From a virus: a stretch of 30,834 bases of DNA. Location of the stretch: positions 1-30,834 of the IMG/VR virus record IMGVR_UViG_3300034120_001632. One strand, written 5' to 3'. This document shows positions 16,317 through 25,183 of this stretch, one piece after another. The position numbers and the translations under genes were made by a program. The notes below the pieces were generated by a model. It made no database searches, was not told where the DNA came from, and worked only from the letters and a program-made list of their open reading frames with translations. The stretch's first letter is position 1. Every line of letters starts with the position of its first letter.

Positions 16317-16524
16317 AGTTAGACTGCATGAACAAATATTTCTCCTTGCATATCATAGTCAAGGAGCATTTACGCAAGATATAGTATACAAATTACCTGT
16401 ATACTTGCGTATATTTTATACCAATCAGTTAATTTCTCAAAAAGAAAAAGAAGCTGAACAAGCAGAAAAATCATCAAAATCCTCTCCAAATTCATCCGTG
16501 AAGGTTCCGTCTATGCGTAAGTAA
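16288..16524 (+). CDS. Start-less +1-frame extension of the gp26-like gene (putative frameshift domain)
   Basis: This frame is closed by TAA at 16285-16287 and open from 16288 to TAA at 16522-16524. It has no ATG before the fourth-from-last codon. After the T7 run (16290-16296) it reads GLTPADKVRLHEQIFLL..., then YHSQGAFTQDIVYKLPVYLR and a Lys/Glu/Ser-rich tail, 75 residues after FF. The sequence is clearly protein-like and resembles small gp51/tail-chaperone-type proteins that follow gp26 in T4-like phages. Expression would require a +1 or -2 shift at the T run, giving a 347-residue fusion, or an unusual start. A homopolymer sequencing error would give a plain fusion gene instead. Confidence 0.7.
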   Translation, partial: PFFGLTPADKVRLHEQIFLLAYHSQGAFTQDIVYKLPVYLRIFYTNQLISQKEKEAEQAEKSSKSSPNSSVKVPSMRK

Positions 16525-16548
16525 AGTAATGAATTATTAAATTATTAT

Positions 16549-16556
16549 ATATTTAT
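16549..16556 (+). promoter_or_regulatory. ATATTTAT box, candidate late promoter
   Basis: ATATTTAT eleven bases before the tape measure ATG, in the 43-bp gap after the frameshift frame. Confidence 0.35.
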
Positions 16557-16567
16557 ATTCATAGATT

Positions 16568-19339
16568 ATGGCAGATTCAAATGATTTAAAAAATTTTGGA
16601 AAAGAACTAGGAGTTGCTAATGATAAACTGGAAAGTTTTGCATCATCAATTAAAAAACTCATACGTGAGGAAGTTGATGGATTTAAAAAAGTAAATAACC
16701 AATTATCAATCGGCAAAGATCTAGTAGAAGAATTAGCAAAATCATATGATGATATAAAAGATGTGATTGAAAGTATTGATTTATCAAGAACTATATCACA
16801 AGAAAAAGATCTTTTAGGCGAAATAATGAAAAAGAAAAAAGCAGAAAACGCCATTTTAGATAGTTTAAATGAATATAAATCAATTAGTGATCAAATACAA
16901 AATTCTATCAATAAACAAACTGATATGGTGCCTGATTTGGAATATTATGATTTATTGAAAAAGAAACAAATTATTGAATCTACACTAAAAAATCTTATTG
17001 CATCATATGATGCATTACTTAAACAAAATAGAGCACTTGAAAATCAAAAGAGATTAATTCAAGACATAAAAATAACTATAGAAAATACATTTGGATTTAA
17101 TCAATTTAAAGGATTATTTGGTATTCTTGCAAAATTGCCAAACTTAGAAAATGCATTTAAAAACCTGAGTATAAGTACAATGATACTTTTAGGAGTTATG
17201 ACAATGTATTTAAAGGCTATATTTACTACGCTTTATAAAGCATTCGATGATATTAACGGGGCATTTGTTAAGAGTGCAAAATCATTTGGTTTATTGAAAG
17301 ATGAAGCAGGAATATTAAAAAGTTATATATATGATACCACAATTGAATTGTCTAAATATGGTGTGACGGCAGAAGAAGTTGCTGCCACTGCAACTCACAT
17401 GGTAGATTCATTTGGTAGTTTAACATTATTTAATGCAAAAGCTGCTAAGGATTTAACACTAATATCAAAACAATTGGGTGTTGGTAATAAAGAATTAGTT
17501 GATGGTGTGATGACATTGATGTCATTTGGTAAGATTGACATGGTTAAAGCAACTAAAGTAGTATACTTTGCTTCTGCTTTATCAAAAGCAGCTGGTGTAC
17601 CTCTTGCAAAAGTAATGGATGATGTTGCAAAAGCAGGTGATAAAGCTAGAGGAATGATTAAAGGTGGTGCGGAACAATTAGTAAAATCTGCAGTATATGC
17701 AAGAAGATTGGGCACTGATTTGGAAAAAGTAGCTGAAATTGGAAGAAAGATGTTGGATTTCCAAGAAAGTATAACAGATGAAATTGAAGCAAGTGTAGTA
17801 TTAGGATCTAATATCAGTTTTCAAAAAGCTAGAGAACTATTTTATACTGGCAAAATTCAAGAAGGATATGATGAAATTTTTAAAGTTGTAAAGAATATAG
17901 GTGACTTCAATAAATTGGACATATTCCAAAAAGAACTTATTGCAAAGGCAACCGGATTGTCTTTGACTGATTTACAAAAACAACTTCAAATTAGAGAAGA
18001 TTTGGCCGCAGTAGAAATGAATGGTACAGAAGAAGGGAAAAAATTGGTTCAACAGTACAAACAACTAAAAGAACAAAGTGGAGGTATATTAGAAAACACC
18101 GCAGCAGCACAAGAACAAAGAGTAAAAGATTTAGTTAATTTAAAAGAAACAGAAGAAATTACCGCAAGAATCAAAGGATTATTTTTAAGTATTTCTAGTT
18201 GGATTTTGCCAGGAATTGAAAAGACTTTATCCGCAATTAATTGGATTTTAAATGAACTTGATTCTACTGGCGGAAAAATTGTTATTGGGTTTGTTACTCT
18301 TGGATTGACGATATATTCTATCATAAAATCCGTCCAAATATTTAAAGCTTTATTCACGGATTTGAGACTCATAATGAATCTAATAAAGAACGCATCAGTT
18401 GCTGCAACAGCTCAAACAGTTCTTGCAACGGAAGCGCAAGTTGCACAGGCAGCAGCTGTACAAGCTACTGCTGCTGCTGAATTAGAACTTGCAACTGCCA
18501 GAAGAGCATCCGGATTGAGTGGATTGGCAGGATTAACCGGAGGACTTGCAGCTGCTGAAATTTATGCTTTAGGAGGTGCAATCCTAGCAATTGCTGGTGC
18601 ATTTGTTTTATTATCATATGGATTGAAACAGTTCAATGACATTAAAATTGAAGATGTAGGATTAGGACTGTTAGCGTTGGCAGGATTAATTGGATTAACA
18701 TCTTTAGCAATTGCTTCTATGTCAGAAGTAATAGTGCCTGCTGCAGGAGTAATTGGATTATTTGCTGGCGCAATAATTCTTTTATCTGGTGCAGTAATTG
18801 GAGTTGGATATGGAATGAAACTTTTTGGTGATGGATTAAAAAACGTTGGAGAAGGTCTTAAGATTGCGGTTAATGCATTAAAAGATTTTGGTCAAAACGT
18901 ATCTATTATAGATTCAGTTAAATTAGCTGGTGTATTTGCTGCTATCAATAGTTCTATACGTGATTTTGATTTAAGCAGATTACAATCTATTGTTAGTGCA
19001 ATGCAATCTCTTGCAACATCATTAAATTCTATTTCTACTTTTAAAGGAATACCTCAACTTACTTTGCCTACAAATGCAGTTAATACAACTAATGTACCAA
19101 CTGTACTAACTAATACACCTGTAATATCACCTGTACAAACAAATGTTCAAACAACTAATACACCAACAACAAATTCAACTACAATGATTGATGCAGTAAA
19201 ACAAGGTATTAAAGAAGGTATGAATAATATATCACTCAACGTTTATTTGGATGGTCAAAAAATGGTAACTGGTCTTTCTAAAAATGTAGGGTTTAGACAA
19301 GATACAGGTGGTATAGCAATGCAATCAAGTTTAACATAA
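16568..19339 (+). CDS. Tail tape measure protein
   Basis: 923 residues. The N-terminal ~200 residues are long charged helices and coiled coil. A helical repeat-rich middle follows (about 230-545). Several strongly hydrophobic segments lie near 201-219, 568-586, 665-686, 700-718 and 721-751. The last part is Thr/Asn-rich (about 845-885). This helical build with membrane-active segments, directly after tail-chaperone genes, is typical of tape measures (T4 gp29 position), which set tail length and enter the host envelope at injection. At about 0.15 nm per residue, the known ratio, a tail near 140 nm is expected. Specific homology to gp29 is not obvious by eye. Confidence 0.8.
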   Translation: MADSNDLKNFGKELGVANDKLESFASSIKKLIREEVDGFKKVNNQLSIGKDLVEELAKSYDDIKDVIESIDLSRTISQEKDLLGEIMKKKKAENAILDSLNEYKSISDQIQNSINKQTDMVPDLEYYDLLKKKQIIESTLKNLIASYDALLKQNRALENQKRLIQDIKITIENTFGFNQFKGLFGILAKLPNLENAFKNLSISTMILLGVMTMYLKAIFTTLYKAFDDINGAFVKSAKSFGLLKDEAGILKSYIYDTTIELSKYGVTAEEVAATATHMVDSFGSLTLFNAKAAKDLTLISKQLGVGNKELVDGVMTLMSFGKIDMVKATKVVYFASALSKAAGVPLAKVMDDVAKAGDKARGMIKGGAEQLVKSAVYARRLGTDLEKVAEIGRKMLDFQESITDEIEASVVLGSNISFQKARELFYTGKIQEGYDEIFKVVKNIGDFNKLDIFQKELIAKATGLSLTDLQKQLQIREDLAAVEMNGTEEGKKLVQQYKQLKEQSGGILENTAAAQEQRVKDLVNLKETEEITARIKGLFLSISSWILPGIEKTLSAINWILNELDSTGGKIVIGFVTLGLTIYSIIKSVQIFKALFTDLRLIMNLIKNASVAATAQTVLATEAQVAQAAAVQATAAAELELATARRASGLSGLAGLTGGLAAAEIYALGGAILAIAGAFVLLSYGLKQFNDIKIEDVGLGLLALAGLIGLTSLAIASMSEVIVPAAGVIGLFAGAIILLSGAVIGVGYGMKLFGDGLKNVGEGLKIAVNALKDFGQNVSIIDSVKLAGVFAAINSSIRDFDLSRLQSIVSAMQSLATSLNSISTFKGIPQLTLPTNAVNTTNVPTVLTNTPVISPVQTNVQTTNTPTTNSTTMIDAVKQGIKEGMNNISLNVYLDGQKMVTGLSKNVGFRQDTGGIAMQSSLT

Positions 19340-19343
19340 TTAT

Positions 19344-21890
19344 ATGGCAAATTCCACCAACTTAAATAATCCAGAAACAACAACAAATGCACAAATACAA
19401 GGTGCAGGTTTGGTTTTGCCTCTTACTGTAAATGAAAGAGATCCAAATAAATTAAGTACATTGTTTACACCAAACAGTAGTATTTTATATAGTAAGTACA
19501 GCCCTTATCCAGAAGGAGAATCTGGTGGATTTTTTGGTGCAAATCAACCTTATATTGTAACAAATATCAATGATGCAAATAAAGGTATTAATTCTACTCT
19601 TAAGTATGCACCATTTCAACCTTCTGCTGCAATTGACGTTGTTAGAGTAACAAAATATTCTGCATCAAATCCTGGTATTAAATTTTTATTAAAACAAGTA
19701 TATCTACAAGGATATCAACCTTTTAATGAAACAAAGATATACAATCCTTTGATGCCAATTCAAGCAGCTACAAGAGTTGCAACATTTGGTATTTTAGATA
19801 GACCGTTAAGACACATTGAACCAAATTTGGGTGGTGTACTTGGTGCTTTAGGTGTAAAAGGTGTTGCAAGTGCGTTTGGATTCAATCCACCAAATCCTCC
19901 TCCAAGAGGTACTGCTCCGGGTAAAGGTGGTGGTCTTGGTGGAGTGTTTCAAGGACCATTAGACAAACCACTTTCAATAATAAATCCTGGTGACGGTAAG
20001 GGATTAACAAGAGGTGCAACTGCTACATCTGCATATAGTGGTCAAAACTATTCATATTTGAGTAGTCCACGTAGACCTGGATTTCTTCAAAGTATTGGAA
20101 ACTATTTTAAAAGTAGTACTTTGTTTGGCGCATTTTTTACTATAGGTCAACCTACAGGAACAACATATAAAGGTGATGATCAAACATATAGTTTGATGAT
20201 TAATAATAAAAGAATTGTTTCATTTAATAAGAGCGGAGATAATACCTATGGTACTTTGGGTGTAGTTCAAAGATTTTCACCTGATGATAGAGATTTGGAA
20301 GGAACTCCTACTTATGATAAATATTCAAGATATGTGGGTCAATATAATAGTTCTATTTTAAAATATAGCGCACAAAGTCTTTATATTGATACAAATTCAT
20401 ATAAACTTAGTGATGGAGTTGTTTTTTTTGGTGCAAGTAATAAAACATATTTTTCAGGAATTGAATCTTCAATTCCGGGATATGAAGTATCAGATATGTT
20501 ATTTTTGTATAATGATTATTTAACAAATAACAATTATCCAACCAAGTTAAAATCAATTAGAAAAATTGATAGTATTGTACACGATCCTTATAAAAACGGA
20601 TATGTAATTGAAGACGGTGGATATATAAAAGATACTGGAATACTAGATACAAAAGGTAAACCGGTTGAAAAATCACCAATTATTACCAATCAATATAAGG
20701 ATTATATTGATCCAAACTTTACTGAGATATCATATCCAACCAAGTTAACTTCATTGGATAATAATCTATTTAGGGATAATATCTATACTAGAGAACAATT
20801 AGATCAAATAAGTCACAATCCTTCCGGTCAAGGATATGATGAAAGATATGTGATTGATCCAAATGGTCAAACAATAGGATATGAAAATGAAATAGTTGAT
20901 ACAACAGAAGATCCTATTAGAAGCAATATTAAAGAAACGTTTGAATCAAAATATGTAATTGATGAAGAAAAGCAATATCCTACCACTTTTATAGACGGAA
21001 AGACATTGTTTGGTAAACACCAAATAGATTTTGCAAATACTCAAAATCAAGCACTTAAGGGTATATTATCAAATTATACGTTTGTTCCTCCAACTGATTT
21101 AAAGAATGTAAGACGTGTAATTGATAGTGATGTAGATGTTAAGAAAAATACTTTAAGTTATCTTGCAAAATACAGAAATTATAGAAAAGTAGATTTATTA
21201 GATGAACCTGATGGTAAAGGATTTGCTGGTGTTAATAAGAGCGATTTAATTAATGTATTAAATGTACAAACAGATACTAATAGTTTCATCAACAAAGATT
21301 TGATTAAGTTTTATTTTTATGATGTCTACAATCAAAAATATATACCATTTAGAGCAACAGTAAAGAATATCTCAGAAAGATCAGTATCAACTTGGGATGA
21401 TTTTCAATATGTAGGAAATGCTGACAAAGTTTATAACTATAAAGGATTTACCAGAGCACTTTCATTTGGTTTCACTGTAGTTGCTATGAGCGTACAAGAA
21501 ATGTTACCAATGTGGCAAAGAATCAATTATTTGATGGGTTTATCAAAACCAACAAATTATAAGAATGGATTTATTGTTCCTCCGTTAGTTATGGTTACAA
21601 TTGGTGATATCTATAAAGATCAACCGGTTGTAATTAACAGTATTGGTATGACAATTCCTGATAACGCAACTTGGGAAACTATTTCTGATAGTACTGATAT
21701 ATTTGAGTATTTGAATGGAAGATTAAAAACAAACGGTGATGTAACTCTGGCACAATTTCCAAGAGAAGTTGACATAAATATAGATGCAAACATTCTTGAA
21801 AAAGAAATGCCAAAAGTTGGAGTGAATAATTTTGGAGATGCATTTAATTTTGGTAAATTTAGTTATGGATTATATGTGAATAATCCATAA
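19344..21890 (+). CDS. Putative baseplate / tail-tube-initiator structural protein
   Basis: 848 residues. A Gly/Pro-rich low-complexity stretch lies at about 165-220. The middle is rich in Tyr, Asn and Asp with repeated YPTKL-type phrases (around 395 and 465). The C-terminal ~215 residues hold the most recognisable part: FYFYDVYNQKYIPFRATVKN, RALSFGFTVVAMSVQEMLPM and a VPPLVMVTIGDIYKDQPVVI strand set, like tube-type baseplate components (compare T4 gp48/gp54). It starts five bases after the tape measure stop and precedes a LysM-like gene, so a baseplate role is well supported by order. The exact T4 counterpart is uncertain. Confidence 0.6.
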   Translation: MANSTNLNNPETTTNAQIQGAGLVLPLTVNERDPNKLSTLFTPNSSILYSKYSPYPEGESGGFFGANQPYIVTNINDANKGINSTLKYAPFQPSAAIDVVRVTKYSASNPGIKFLLKQVYLQGYQPFNETKIYNPLMPIQAATRVATFGILDRPLRHIEPNLGGVLGALGVKGVASAFGFNPPNPPPRGTAPGKGGGLGGVFQGPLDKPLSIINPGDGKGLTRGATATSAYSGQNYSYLSSPRRPGFLQSIGNYFKSSTLFGAFFTIGQPTGTTYKGDDQTYSLMINNKRIVSFNKSGDNTYGTLGVVQRFSPDDRDLEGTPTYDKYSRYVGQYNSSILKYSAQSLYIDTNSYKLSDGVVFFGASNKTYFSGIESSIPGYEVSDMLFLYNDYLTNNNYPTKLKSIRKIDSIVHDPYKNGYVIEDGGYIKDTGILDTKGKPVEKSPIITNQYKDYIDPNFTEISYPTKLTSLDNNLFRDNIYTREQLDQISHNPSGQGYDERYVIDPNGQTIGYENEIVDTTEDPIRSNIKETFESKYVIDEEKQYPTTFIDGKTLFGKHQIDFANTQNQALKGILSNYTFVPPTDLKNVRRVIDSDVDVKKNTLSYLAKYRNYRKVDLLDEPDGKGFAGVNKSDLINVLNVQTDTNSFINKDLIKFYFYDVYNQKYIPFRATVKNISERSVSTWDDFQYVGNADKVYNYKGFTRALSFGFTVVAMSVQEMLPMWQRINYLMGLSKPTNYKNGFIVPPLVMVTIGDIYKDQPVVINSIGMTIPDNATWETISDSTDIFEYLNGRLKTNGDVTLAQFPREVDINIDANILEKEMPKVGVNNFGDAFNFGKFSYGLYVNNP

Positions 21891-21916
21891 AAATAAACAA
21901 GGCAAAATTTTATAAT

Positions 21917-22213
21917 ATGAATAGATATGACTATACAACAATAGATAAGAGATGGGATGGAAAAAGGGTATATAAAACTTTATTGTATCCATCTATACCA
22001 GAATCTCCTAGTGATATTTATATTACTGTATCTGATAATGATTATATTGACCAAATAGCTTATAGATATTATAAGGATGTGAGTTTATGGTGGATAATTG
22101 CAGTTGCAAACAATTTAGGTAAAGGTAAACTTAGTTTGGATATAAACAAACAGTTAAGAATACCAACAGATATACAAACAATTTTACAAAATTTTACATT
22201 AATAAATTCTTAA
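21917..22213 (+). CDS. LysM-like small baseplate protein (gp53 / gpX-like)
   Basis: 98 residues. The core DNDYIDQIAYRYYKDVSLWWIIAVANNL...LRIPTDIQTIL is the LysM-like fold used in contractile-tail baseplates (tail protein X of P2-like phages, LysM-like part of T4 gp53). There it links hub and wedges rather than binding peptidoglycan. The short size matches the gpX type. It lies one base before the next gene and is probably co-translated with it. Confidence 0.75.
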   Translation: MNRYDYTTIDKRWDGKRVYKTLLYPSIPESPSDIYITVSDNDYIDQIAYRYYKDVSLWWIIAVANNLGKGKLSLDINKQLRIPTDIQTILQNFTLINS

Positions 22214-22214
22214 T

Positions 22215-24764
22215 ATGTCAAAAGAAAGACCATGGGAAGCAGGTCCATTTGAACAATGGGTTATAGATGAACTTGATTATAGAAAAAGTTCCTTGTCAAC
22301 AGGAATACAAGGTCAATTTAAAGGTGACTTGCCGCAATATGCTGGTCCTAGAAAAGCTTGGGCAAGAGTATTTTCTAATGGTATGGTTGAATATCAAAAT
22401 GGTAATCCAAATTTGATAAGTGACAACGATAATGAATGGGGCTTAGCATTTTTAAGTGGTGATGGTTTTTTTAATAGATATGGAATCGATTCAAAATCTC
22501 CATATGGTGTATCCAAACAAGTGTATGGATATAATTGTAAGTTACAACCAAAATATATAGATGCCTCTACCAGACCAAATGTACCTGATCCTGGCATTAT
22601 TAGTATTGAAACCGATATACAAAAGTCGTGGTTTGCAAAAGCAAAAATAAACTGGACATGTCATTCAATTGAACAATTAAAAGCAATCACTCCATATTTT
22701 TTAACACCACTTCAAACTGTAATTATTGAATTTGGATGGAATACATTTGATCAAAGATCATTGATTAATTTATCAGATTTTAATCAAATTTTAGATATAT
22801 GGGACAATCACTATAGAAGATATTCCCTATTTATGCCACCATCAAAGGGAAATTATGAATTTATAATTGGTCAAGTAGTAAATTTTGAATATACTATTAA
22901 TGATAATATTATCAATGGTATGACTGAAGTTGCAAGTAGACAACTTCTTTATTCTGGTTTTAAGAAAGATTCTAAAATATCAAAAGTGAATAACAAAGAA
23001 TCAACGTTTAAAAAACAATATGAAACTTTAGTAAATAAAGTTATAAATAGTATTAGTGCAAATGTTACACAAGGAAACAATACTAACACAAATGAAATAA
23101 AAACTCTTCTGACAGGTCTTGAAAAGAAATATGGAAATAATTTTGAAAAAATACAAGATCACATTTTTAGTGGTAGAAACAAACAAATAATTTCTTATTG
23201 TGCTGAAAGAGACTTTGATTGTGACAATGAAAAAGGTCCAAAATTCACATGGTTAACGATGGATTTAATTGTTGATATTCTAAATGGAATGAAAAATAGT
23301 GATGGAATAAAAGATTATGCACAGTATTTTTTTGATTTGAATATTGATGATATTACTATTGGTGCTCATAATAATTTAATATCAACAAAACAAACAATAC
23401 TTATACCAAATCCATATGCACCAAAATTAAATTCACCTTACAATAATTTTATGAATGATGTTGCTAATGTGATAAATATTGAATTTGGAACAAACCGTGA
23501 AATTACAGAATCAGATGTATATACAGACAAAACTAAACATAAATTTTTTAATCCTGAGTATGGTGACGCAAATTCATTTTTAACGGAGTTTAAGCCTAGT
23601 AATTTTTCCGATTCGATTTTTAGAAAGATAACAGGTTTATCTCAGAAAATTCACAGACAAGATTTAGACTACGTTCTAAATAAATGGGGAAGAGATACTT
23701 CAACTTATAGCAGAAAAATAACAGCAATTCCAGCATATGATCAAACATTTGGTGGAACAAGAACTAAAGATAATTTAAAAAGAGGATATTTAAAAAATAT
23801 TTATGTAAACGTTGAATTTTTAAAAAATATATTATTGTCATCACAAACTAATAATTTAAAAGATGTATATGATGAATTATGTAAAGAAATAAATAAAGCT
23901 AGTTGTGATTTTTGGGAATTGACTGTAGTTGATGCTCCTGTTCAAAACGGTAGAGCTACATTAAAAATTGTTGATGTAAAAGGTCCGCCTAAAAAAGTTA
24001 ATATAAATGATATTTATAAATTTGAATATATGACAAATAATTCAATAATTAAAAAATTGAATTTCACTACAACTTTGTCAAATGCTCAAGCAAATCAAAT
24101 TATATTTAAAGCTGGACAATATGAGAGTACTACTTCAAATCAATTAATAGATTATAGTAATGCACAAAATATATCAAATAGTAATGTAAAACCAAAAACC
24201 GTTTATAATGATAGAATTTTAAAATCAAAAGCAGGAGGAAATAATACAAATAATATAAATAAGGTTCAAAATTTAAATTTCAAAAAAGAAGATATAGAGT
24301 ATTACTATAAATTATTAGGTAAAGATGGACCAAAATATAAAGATGGATTTTTGCAAGTCACCTTATACAAACCAGATGAAGAAGCATCTGTAAATATTAT
24401 TAGTACTAATGAATTTGATTATGTACAAAAGGTGAATTATGATGAAAACAATTATGATATAGTAGATATTGTATTTCCTGAAACATTTAGTGATTTAGTT
24501 TTGTATATGTTAAATGATGGTGATTTGAAGGAAAATACAAACATTTATAATGCTCCTTTAAGAAATGTTGAAATAGAATTGAGTTTAATGGGTATTTCTG
24601 GAATCAAAACATTCGAATTTTTTAGAGTTACAAATTTACCTCCTCCATTTAACGATGATGTAGTTGTATTTCAAGTCATAAATGTCACGCATGTAGTCAA
24701 TGAAAACACATGGGAAACAAGAATAAAAGCGCAATTAAGACCTGCCTATAATTTACAAGCGTAA
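22215..24764 (+). CDS. Putative baseplate hub protein
   Basis: 849 residues. The N-terminus contains RKAWARVFSNGM and, near 125-175, DPGIISIETDIQ followed by a helix-strand set ending TVIIEFGWNTF, typical of large hub-like structural proteins of myoviruses. The middle is Asn/Lys-rich and probably partly flexible. The end (EIELSLMGISGIKTFEFFRV and VFQVINVTHVVNENTWETRI) again looks like the beta-barrel of gp27/gpD-type hubs. It follows a LysM-like gene, the usual hub position. No lysozyme motif is seen. Its stop overlaps the next start (TAATG). Hub identity is inferred. Confidence 0.55.
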   Translation: MSKERPWEAGPFEQWVIDELDYRKSSLSTGIQGQFKGDLPQYAGPRKAWARVFSNGMVEYQNGNPNLISDNDNEWGLAFLSGDGFFNRYGIDSKSPYGVSKQVYGYNCKLQPKYIDASTRPNVPDPGIISIETDIQKSWFAKAKINWTCHSIEQLKAITPYFLTPLQTVIIEFGWNTFDQRSLINLSDFNQILDIWDNHYRRYSLFMPPSKGNYEFIIGQVVNFEYTINDNIINGMTEVASRQLLYSGFKKDSKISKVNNKESTFKKQYETLVNKVINSISANVTQGNNTNTNEIKTLLTGLEKKYGNNFEKIQDHIFSGRNKQIISYCAERDFDCDNEKGPKFTWLTMDLIVDILNGMKNSDGIKDYAQYFFDLNIDDITIGAHNNLISTKQTILIPNPYAPKLNSPYNNFMNDVANVINIEFGTNREITESDVYTDKTKHKFFNPEYGDANSFLTEFKPSNFSDSIFRKITGLSQKIHRQDLDYVLNKWGRDTSTYSRKITAIPAYDQTFGGTRTKDNLKRGYLKNIYVNVEFLKNILLSSQTNNLKDVYDELCKEINKASCDFWELTVVDAPVQNGRATLKIVDVKGPPKKVNINDIYKFEYMTNNSIIKKLNFTTTLSNAQANQIIFKAGQYESTTSNQLIDYSNAQNISNSNVKPKTVYNDRILKSKAGGNNTNNINKVQNLNFKKEDIEYYYKLLGKDGPKYKDGFLQVTLYKPDEEASVNIISTNEFDYVQKVNYDENNYDIVDIVFPETFSDLVLYMLNDGDLKENTNIYNAPLRNVEIELSLMGISGIKTFEFFRVTNLPPPFNDDVVVFQVINVTHVVNENTWETRIKAQLRPAYNLQA

Positions 24765-25138
24765 TGAAAAATTATCCTGATAATACTAAAAATATATATT
24801 TTGATGTAATACAAGGAAGTTATCCTGTATATACAAAAACATCTCCTACTGCCGATGATTATAACAGAGGATATATAAACAGATATTTTGCAAAAAAAGT
24901 TAATGACGGAACAATATATGAAGTGTCAGGTGATTCTTTTAATACCATTATAAACGGACTATATTATAAACTCAGTTTGACATGGAGAATAACAGGATCA
25001 AAGACTGATGTTTATCAAAACAAAGTTAAAATATACAGTGGTGTTAAAGAAGATAATCTGACTGCAATTAAAAATGCAGAAAAATCAATGTCTGGATTAT
25101 CAGGAGTTTTAAAAGATCCACTTGAATTTTATAAATAA
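24764..25138 (+). CDS. Small phage structural protein of unknown function
   Basis: 124 residues, soluble, with an INRYFAKKVNDGTIYEVS core and LSLTWRITGSKTDVY toward the C-terminus. I recall similar small proteins beside hub genes in marine myoviruses but cannot name a function. It starts on the last base of the hub stop codon (TAATG), so it is translationally coupled to the hub and likely part of the baseplate. It is the last gene before the separately promoted polymerase. Confidence 0.6.
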   Translation: MKNYPDNTKNIYFDVIQGSYPVYTKTSPTADDYNRGYINRYFAKKVNDGTIYEVSGDSFNTIINGLYYKLSLTWRITGSKTDVYQNKVKIYSGVKEDNLTAIKNAEKSMSGLSGVLKDPLEFYK

Positions 25139-25149
25139 TAAGTATAAAA

Positions 25150-25177
25150 TTGACACCATATACATTGTGGATATACT
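25150..25177 (+). promoter_or_regulatory. Sigma-70-type promoter of the DNA polymerase gene, likely leaderless
   Basis: TTGACA (25150-25155, perfect -35) and TATACT (25172-25177, 5/6 match to -10) are separated by 16 bases. The ATG A is at 25184, the seventh base after the -10 box, where transcription would normally begin. The transcript probably starts at or within a base or two of AUG. Confidence 0.75.
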
Positions 25178-25183
25178 TGCGGT

